A stretch of 9,940 nucleotides of DNA from Phytoactinopolyspora endophytica (GTDB lineage Bacteria > Actinomycetota > Actinomycetes > Jiangellales > Jiangellaceae), in the NCBI RefSeq assembly GCF_004138495.1, contig NZ_ML142856.1, positions 135,211-145,150 on the forward strand, given 5' to 3'. The notes under the pieces were generated by a model. The model was not told the DNA's origin. It did not search any database and was given only the letters and a program-made list of their open reading frames with translations. Of the stretch, positions 7,021 through 9,940 are shown piece after piece. The position numbers were made by a program, and so were the translations under genes. The first letter of the stretch is position 1. Each line of letters opens with the position of its first letter.

Positions 7021-7037
7021 TTGGGGATCCGCCCCGA
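7021..7037 (+). terminator. Short hairpin after map
   Basis: TTGGGG (7021-7026) pairs with CCCCGA (7032-7037), four G-C pairs plus G-U and T-A, directly after the map stop. It is weak, has a 5-base loop and no T-tract. It may limit read-through into the tRNA, or map and the tRNA may be co-transcribed. Confidence 0.3.
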
Positions 7038-7045
7038 AATCCTGG

Positions 7046-7051
7046 TAACCT
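7046..7051 (+). promoter_or_regulatory. Possible tRNA-Arg promoter -10 (TAACCT)
   Basis: TAACCT fits TANNNT and lies 14 bases before the mature tRNA. The only TTG-type -35 candidate (TTGGGG at 7021) has a long 19-base spacing. Processing from a map read-through transcript is an alternative. Confidence 0.28.
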
Positions 7052-7065
7052 TACTGCGGTTCCCG

Positions 7066-7138
7066 GCCCTCGTAGCTCAGGGGATAGAGCGTCTGCCTCC
7101 GGAGCAGAAAGTCGCAGGTTCGAATCCTGCCGAGGGCG
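7066..7138 (+). tRNA. tRNA-Arg, anticodon CCG
   Basis: A full cloverleaf can be folded by eye. The acceptor arm is GCCCTCG/CGAGGGC, the D stem GCTC/GAGC, and the anticodon stem TCTGC/GCAGA around loop CTCCGGA. The variable loop is AAGTC, the T stem GCAGG/CCTGC with loop TTCGAAT, and the discriminator base is G. The total is 73 nt and all stems are perfectly paired. The anticodon CCG (7099-7101) reads the arginine codon CGG, a frequent codon in such GC-rich genomes. The CCA end is not encoded (CAA follows). A tyrosine integrase stub lies 75 bases downstream, so the 3' end of this gene is the likely insertion site of the decayed element to its right. Confidence 0.97.
7113..7138. other. Likely attachment site (attL) at the tRNA 3' end
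   Basis: Integrases of actinobacterial elements typically recombine at the T-arm/acceptor end of a tRNA gene and restore it on insertion. The integrase stub points away from the element interior toward this tRNA, as expected for attL next to int. No second copy of this T-arm sequence was found in the window, so attR is lost or lies beyond 9940. Confidence 0.42.
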
Positions 7139-7149
7139 CAAATCGGAAA

Positions 7150-7179
7150 ATGGCTGGTCATAGTCTTGTGGCCAGCCAT
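7150..7179 (+). terminator. Strong hairpin after tRNA-Arg
   Basis: ATGGCTGGTCA (7150-7160) pairs with TGGCCAGCCAT (7169-7179), an 11-bp stem with one G-U pair and an 8-base loop. It starts 11 bases after the tRNA, and a weak T-rich stretch (CCTTTG) follows. It is the best intrinsic-terminator candidate in the window and probably ends the tRNA transcript. Confidence 0.6.
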
Positions 7180-7192
7180 CCTTTGCGTTGTG

Positions 7193-7209
7193 CGACCACT
7201 TTACGACCA
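7193..7209. repeat. Two CGACCA direct repeats between tRNA and integrase stub
   Basis: CGACCA occurs at 7193-7198 and 7204-7209, 11 bases apart (about one helical turn), directly behind the integrase stop codon. Tyrosine integrases bind short direct repeats (arm-type sites) in this position. The copies are short, so chance is possible. Confidence 0.3.
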
Positions 7210-7213
7210 TGAT

Positions 7214-7381
7214 TCACTTCGTCGCACTGAGGATCTTGGCGGCGCTGGCGGAGGCGACGCCGCGTCCCATGTAGACGTTCTGCGTCATGCTGGGTTCTTC
7301 GTGGCCGAGGTGGTCGGCGATCTCGCGTGCTGTGAGTCCGGGGTTAGCGGTGACCGCGATCGTCGGCTCGACGCGCCAGCA
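7214..7381 (-). pseudogene. C-terminal fragment of a tyrosine recombinase (integrase)
   Basis: Read leftward, a frame ending with TGA at 7216-7214 encodes about 55 residues. They include GLTAREIADHLGH, EEPSMTQNVYMGRG and VASASAAKIL. This is the very C-terminus of phage/ICE-type tyrosine integrases: the GLTAREIADHLGH helix with its LGH-type histidine motif, and the catalytic tyrosine in NVYMGR. The R-H-R part of the active site and the whole N-terminal half are missing. An in-frame TGA lies at 7384-7382, and the DNA beyond belongs to a rightward HTH gene. The protein would normally be about 400 aa, so this is a dead remnant. It formerly drove insertion at tRNA-Arg, 75 bases away. The homology probably breaks between about 7345 and 7391. 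Confidence 0.78.
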
Positions 7382-7391
7382 TCACACGGCG

Positions 7392-7628
7392 ATCGCTGAT
7401 CCGGTCGAACGCGCCGTGGAGATCGGCAAAAAGCTGAACGGGTTACCTAACGTGGCGAAAGACTTACGAGAGCTCCGGCAAGAGACTGTTCTTGAACTTC
7501 GCACTGCCGGATGGTCGTACGGGCAGATAGGCGAAGCGCTCGGGCTTCACCGCCACCGCGTGCAGCAGATTGCCGAAGGTCGCACAGGCAAGTCGAAACG
7601 TCCGGCCGCCGGGGATGCATCTAAGTGA
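7392..7628 (+). CDS. Small helix-turn-helix protein, probably 5'-damaged
   Basis: This roughly 78-residue reading frame has an N-terminal helix (ADPVERAVEIGKKLNGLP), a coiled stretch (LRELRQETVLELRTAGW) and a sigma-70-region-4-like HTH (SYGQIGEALGLHRHRVQQIAEGR). It ends in a basic tail. Proteins of this kind are common in actinobacterial accessory DNA as putative DNA-binding regulators. The expected start, a Met before ADPVER, is ATC at 7392-7394 here, with no ribosome binding site. The next canonical starts are GTG at 7416 (cutting into the first helix) and an ATG far upstream at 7287, which lies in the antisense of the integrase stub and gives unrelated sequence. It may be translated from GTG 7416, use a rare ATC start, or be a pseudogene created at the same junction that cut the integrase. 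The antitoxin gene starts 68 bases downstream. Confidence 0.55.
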   Translation: MADPVERAVEIGKKLNGLPNVAKDLRELRQETVLELRTAGWSYGQIGEALGLHRHRVQQIAEGRTGKSKRPAAGDASK

Positions 7629-7642
7629 AGCCATCGGCCGGC

Positions 7643-7660
7643 GTTCGTTTTGTTCGTTTC
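7643..7660 (+). repeat. Tandem 9-bp repeat upstream of the antitoxin; candidate operator
   Basis: GTTCGTTTT (7643-7651) is followed directly by GTTCGTTTC (7652-7660). It sits about 37 bases before the antitoxin GTG, over the -35 region of possible -10 boxes TACAGT (7667-7672) or TAGTAA (7676-7681). Excisionase-like and MerR-like winged helices often bind short direct repeats, so this could be the autoregulatory site of the toxin-antitoxin operon. Function is inferred. Confidence 0.4.
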
Positions 7661-7696
7661 ATGGCTTACAGTTGGTAGTAAGGATTGGAGGTTGCC

Positions 7697-8164
7697 GTGA
7701 CTATTGCGCCTGAGCGGACGGTGATGCCGCCCGAGGAGCCGGAGCCGTTGGACAGACTGGTTGAGCTGTTCGAGGGTTCGCCGGGTTCTGATGTGGCGGT
7801 ACTGGCGACGCCATCGGGGAAGCGCGTGCCGATACCGGCGGAGCTGGTCGAGTTGCTGCGCGACATTGTGGTGGCGATGGCGAACGGGCAGGCAGTCACG
7901 GTGGCTCCGCACAACCAGACGTTGACGACGCAGGAGGCGGCTGACCTGCTTGGGGTCAGTCGCCCGACCGTGGTGCGGCTGTTGGAGAACGGTGAGATCC
8001 CCTACTCCCAGCCAGGCCGGCACCGTCGTGTGCTGCTGCGCGACCTGCTGGATTATCAGGAGCGACGGCGTCATGAGCGCCGAGTGGCGTTGGATGAGTT
8101 GACCGAGATCTCCGAAGACGCCGGTGCGTACGAGGCCACCGCGATACCGCGGCGCACCCGGTGA
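7697..8164 (+). CDS. Antitoxin with excisionase-type DNA-binding domain (VapB50-like)
   Basis: The product is 155 aa from the GTG at 7697. It has an N-terminal Pro/Glu-rich part, and then a segment about 25-70 with GSDVAVLATPSGKRVPIPAELVE. A winged HTH of the excisionase/MerR-like type follows (about 76-121): TLTTQEAADLLGVSRPTVVR, LLENGEIPYS and GRHRRVLLRDLLDY. The C-terminal stretch (122-155) is charged and probably flexible, the usual toxin-wrapping part. GGAGG (7687-7691) lies 5 bases before the GTG; a TTG at 7685 would place the ribosome site inside the gene and is less likely. The PIN toxin starts 6 bases after its stop. In M. tuberculosis the VapB50/VapC50 pair has the same order, with an excisionase-like protein first. 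Similarity is judged by eye. It should neutralise the toxin and repress the operon. Confidence 0.85.
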   Translation: MTIAPERTVMPPEEPEPLDRLVELFEGSPGSDVAVLATPSGKRVPIPAELVELLRDIVVAMANGQAVTVAPHNQTLTTQEAADLLGVSRPTVVRLLENGEIPYSQPGRHRRVLLRDLLDYQERRRHERRVALDELTEISEDAGAYEATAIPRRTR

Positions 8165-8170
8165 TGTGTC

Positions 8171-8722
8171 ATGGCCAATCGAGTCTTGCTGGACACCTGT
8201 GTGCTGTATCCGGCGTATCTGCGGGACACGCTCCTGCGGTTGGCCGAGGTTGAGCTGTTCTCTCCGGCCTGGTCCGCAGCCATCTTCGAGGAGCTGCGAC
8301 GGAACCTGATTGAGGCCGGGCTCGGTGATGCTGCCGTGGACCGGATGCTGACCCGGATGAACGAGACGTTCGAGGACGCTGACGTGATCGGGTACGAGCA
8401 TCTGGTCGAGTCAATGACGTGTGACCAGAAGGACCGTCACGTGTTGGCAGCGGCCGTGCATGGGCGTGCGGACGCGTTGGTGACGTTGAACGTGCGGGAC
8501 TTCCCACCTGAGTCGGTCAACCCGCATCAGGTGACCGTGCACAGTCCAGACGATCTCCTGCTTGACCTGTTCGACCTCGCTCCTGGTGTCGTGCTACGCA
8601 CGCTGCATCGGCAAGCGGCCAGCCACAAGCGCGAGCCTAAGACGGTGGCTGGGCTGCTGAACGCGCTCAGCCGTGGTGGAGCGCCTCGATTCGCCGACGA
8701 AATCCGGCGACACCTAGCCTGA
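8171..8722 (+). CDS. PIN-domain ribonuclease toxin (VapC50-like)
   Basis: This 183-aa PIN-domain protein is predicted to be a Mg-dependent endoribonuclease that cleaves RNA when free of its antitoxin. The acidic active-site set is visible: D8 (LLDTCVL), E40 or E41 (IFEELRRN), D88 (DQKDRHVLAAA) and D110 (LNVRDFP). T9 and N107 are at the usual accompanying positions. After the PIN fold (about 1-128) comes a C-terminal extension (about 129-183, with GVVLRTLHRQAASHKREPKTVAGLL), longer than in short VapC proteins and like the VapC50 type. The start is ATG at 8171, with GGTGATG just upstream overlapping the antitoxin stop. The gene looks complete, in contrast to the broken integrase and relaxase around it. 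Its stop faces the relaxase remnant 25 bases away. Its RNA target cannot be told from sequence. Confidence 0.87.
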   Translation: MANRVLLDTCVLYPAYLRDTLLRLAEVELFSPAWSAAIFEELRRNLIEAGLGDAAVDRMLTRMNETFEDADVIGYEHLVESMTCDQKDRHVLAAAVHGRADALVTLNVRDFPPESVNPHQVTVHSPDDLLLDLFDLAPGVVLRTLHRQAASHKREPKTVAGLLNALSRGGAPRFADEIRRHLA

Positions 8723-8747
8723 ACGGTCCAGCATCGTGCCCACGCGA

Positions 8748-9278
8748 TCACAAGGAAAGCCGGGGTGGGCGACGCACGGGCGCGCGAGCGATGACAGGAG
8801 ATGCCACGTCGAGCATGCCGTTGATCTCTCGCGCGTCCTGAACGGCGCGTTGAGCGTGACGACGGTCGGCACGCAGCGCCCAGTCGTCGTCTCGACTGGG
8901 TTGGTGCCCGAGAGCGGATAAGCCCGTGACGCTGTGGCGGTCGCGGTAGGCGGCGACTGCTATGACGCATCGCATCCACTGTTCTCGCTGCTGCGCGGTT
9001 TGGGGCGGGTATCCAAGCTCGCGGAGCCACGGTGCTCGGTCGGCAATGGCCTGCTCGGCGAGGGCGGTAGCGCGTTGTTCGATAAGTGTGGCTCGTTCGT
9101 CGAGGGCTCGGCGCTTATCGGCGTCGTTGACGTGGGCGGCGGCGGGTATGAGTCCGACGATCATGCGGTGCGGCGTCCGGGCGCGGCCGGTGGCAGTGGC
9201 GTGATCGATGACCTTTTCCAGCCGGTGACCAAGCACTGCCTCCGAGGCCTTGATCCGCTGGGCCACGATCAACACCAT
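8748..9278 (-). pseudogene. C-terminal fragment of a MobF/TrwC-type conjugative relaxase
   Basis: This leftward frame of 176 residues matches, from memory of the family, the end of large actinobacterial relaxase-helicases (usually over 1000 aa). Recognisable pieces are RTPHRMIVGLIP (34-45), LDERATLIEQRATALAEQAI (59-78), APWLRELGYPP (82-92) and VAAYRDRHSVTGLSALG (108-124). The N-terminal relaxase HUH/tyrosine domain and the helicase domain are absent. Upstream of the ATG at 9278 the frame runs only another 18 or so codons, without family character, to a TGA. The protein is therefore 5'-truncated and can neither nick nor unwind DNA. An IS-end-like sequence about 70 bases upstream (9345-9366) may mark what removed the rest. 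Its stop converges on the PIN toxin gene. It shows that the element once carried conjugation functions. Confidence 0.7.
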
Positions 9279-9344
9279 CCCGCAGGATCGCCCGCGGAGT
9301 GCCCGCCACCCGGCAGCAACGACGCACCTTCACCACCGCAAGTT

Positions 9345-9366
9345 GATCTTCTCAAACACGCTCTCA
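9345..9366. other. Possible insertion-sequence end between relaxase stub and next gene
   Basis: Read leftward, GAGAGCGTGTTTGAGAAGAT has the look of a transposon terminal inverted repeat (GAG start, GTGTTTGAGAAG core). No matching inverted copy and no transposase frame occur in the window, so at most a single end remains. The surrounding gene-free stretch (9279-9467) holds nothing else I can name, apart from a weak promoter. Confidence 0.25.
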
Positions 9367-9389
9367 GTCCGGAACGCGAGGACTACCTG

Positions 9390-9417
9390 CGGACACAGAT
9401 CGCGTACAGATTAGGTT
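9390..9417 (+). promoter_or_regulatory. Weak candidate promoter for the RibD-like gene
   Basis: CGGACA (9390-9395) and TAGGTT (9412-9417) are 16 bases apart. A start near 9424 would give a leader of about 44 bases carrying GAGAGG (9457-9462). The -35 match is poor. Confidence 0.3.
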
Positions 9418-9467
9418 TTCGCGCCGCGCCCGTCTGTACGTGTGAGATCGACTCACGAGAGGATGGC

Positions 9468-9940
9468 ATGATGCGGAAATTGATCTTCGGCATGAACGTG
9501 ACCCTGGACGGCTACATCGCCGCGACCGGCGACGACCTCGGCTGGAGTGGGGGTGAGGGACCGGACTCGTCGCCGAGCGACGAGCTGTTCCAGTGGTGGT
9601 CCGACCGGGTGGGGGCGACCGGTTTAGCGCTGTATGGACGCAAACTGTGGGAGACGATGAGTTCCCATTGGCCGACCGCCGACCAGCAGCCCGGCGCCAC
9701 GCCGGCGGAGATCGAGTACGCCGGCCGCTGGCGGGACATGCCGAAGGTGGTGTTCTCCTCGACGATCAGCACGGTCGACTGGAACACTCGTCTGGTCACC
9801 GGCGACGCGGTCACCGAGATCACCAGCCTCAAGGCCGACGACGGCGGCCCGATGGACATCGGCGGCGCCACACTCGCCGCAGTGGCCATGCGGGCTGGGC
9901 TGATCGACGAGTACGTGCTGGTCACCGTGCCGGTCTTGGT
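9468..9940 (+). CDS. RibD C-terminal / dihydrofolate-reductase-family protein, 3' end missing
   Basis: 157 codons are present before the window ends; family members are about 185-195 aa, so only the last 30-40 residues are missing. The product has the fold of the RibD reductase domain, with NAD(P)H-dependent reductase character assumed from the family. The visible motifs are KLIFGMNVTLDGYIA (4-18), GLALYGRKLWETM (52-64), PKVVFSSTI (92-100), GGPMDIGGATLA (126-137) and LIDEYVLVTVPV. GAGAGG (9457-9462) fits either of two adjacent ATG codons (9468 and 9471); homologues mostly start MRKL, so 9471 is equally possible. Many such genes are small stand-alone accessory reductases of unknown substrate. 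This is not the folate-pathway folA by sequence style. It probably belongs to the chromosome flanking the decayed element. Confidence 0.9.
   Translation, partial: MMRKLIFGMNVTLDGYIAATGDDLGWSGGEGPDSSPSDELFQWWSDRVGATGLALYGRKLWETMSSHWPTADQQPGATPAEIEYAGRWRDMPKVVFSSTISTVDWNTRLVTGDAVTEITSLKADDGGPMDIGGATLAAVAMRAGLIDEYVLVTVPVL

Larger units (their letters stand above)
7139..9340. mobile_element. Remnant of a tRNA-Arg-integrated conjugative element
   Basis: Four things between the tRNA and about 9340 belong to accessory DNA: a C-terminal tyrosine-integrase stub, a small HTH gene of a type common in such elements, an intact toxin-antitoxin pair, and the C-terminal part of a MobF relaxase. Integrase and relaxase are both truncated, so the element cannot move by itself. 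The left edge is fixed by the tRNA. The right edge is not seen; I place it loosely before the IS-end-like sequence near 9345-9366. Coding style here uses more G/T-ending and TTG-type codons than the housekeeping genes to the left. Confidence 0.68.

Noticed and set aside
7287..7391. Using the ATG at 7287 as the start of the HTH gene
   Set aside because: This stretch is the antisense of the recognisable integrase C-terminus, so the first 35 residues would be spurious.
8527..9030. Leftward 167-aa frame across the PIN toxin and relaxase stub
   Set aside because: It is Arg/Ser/Pro-rich shadow of the PIN gene and overlaps two better-supported features.
9115..9336. Leftward 73-aa frame as a missing upstream piece of the relaxase
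   Set aside because: It mostly overlaps the relaxase frame in another phase and its unique part has no relaxase character; a frameshift repair is not supported.
9380..9467. Upstream extension of the RibD-like frame before 9468
   Set aside because: The frame is open, but the residues do not resemble the family, whose members begin at MRKL, and GAGAGG supports the 9468/9471 starts.
1..9940. CRISPR array, rRNA, riboswitch or T-box leader
   Set aside because: No regularly spaced repeats, rRNA signatures or specifier/antiterminator elements were seen; argS in particular has no leader space for a T-box.

Overview
The window is high-GC actinobacterial chromosome. The evidence is strong third-position G/C bias, GTG starts, leaderless-type and weak -35 promoters, a lysA directly behind argS, and an actinobacterial small HTH protein upstream of argS. 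The LCP protein, with several N-terminal membrane segments, and the style of the argS product resemble Jiangellaceae or Nocardioides-like actinobacteria. That placement is an impression from memory, not a result.

Layout. (1) Positions 1-864: a divergent regulatory region with two near-identical TTRCATGTAA palindromes and a third inverted repeat. It lies between a truncated leftward gene (only its first 22 codons are present) and a rightward FadR-type GntR regulator. (2) Positions 6117-902, leftward: a LytR-CpsA-Psr (LCP) cell-wall ligase, then a tightly coupled operon of a 98-aa HTH protein, arginyl-tRNA synthetase (argS) and diaminopimelate decarboxylase (lysA). The gene junctions are GTGA and TGATG overlaps, and the operon probably starts as a leaderless mRNA. 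The operon ends head-to-head with the GntR gene at a shared hairpin. (3) Positions 6166-7138, rightward: a clear promoter, a stand-alone type I methionine aminopeptidase (map) and tRNA-Arg(CCG). (4) Positions 7139 to about 9340: a decayed integrative, formerly conjugative element sitting against the tRNA. It holds the C-terminal stub of a tyrosine integrase, a small HTH gene lacking a normal start codon, an apparently intact excisionase-like antitoxin / PIN toxin pair (VapBC50-like), and the C-terminal third or less of a MobF/TrwC-type relaxase. (5) Positions 9468-9940: the start of a RibD/dihydrofolate-reductase-family protein that runs off the end.

How it works together. The left part is housekeeping: charging of tRNA-Arg, the last step of lysine synthesis, removal of N-terminal methionine, and attachment of polymers to the wall. 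The right part is an island in an advanced state of loss, in which integration and transfer functions are broken while a toxin-antitoxin module survives. This is the usual outcome when an addiction module outlives its carrier. No CRISPR array, rRNA or complete transposase was seen. No wholly new system can be claimed. The strongest testable ideas are the palindrome-controlled divergent promoter at the left end, the leaderless HTH-argS-lysA operon, and the toxin-antitoxin pair retained in a dead tRNA-Arg element.
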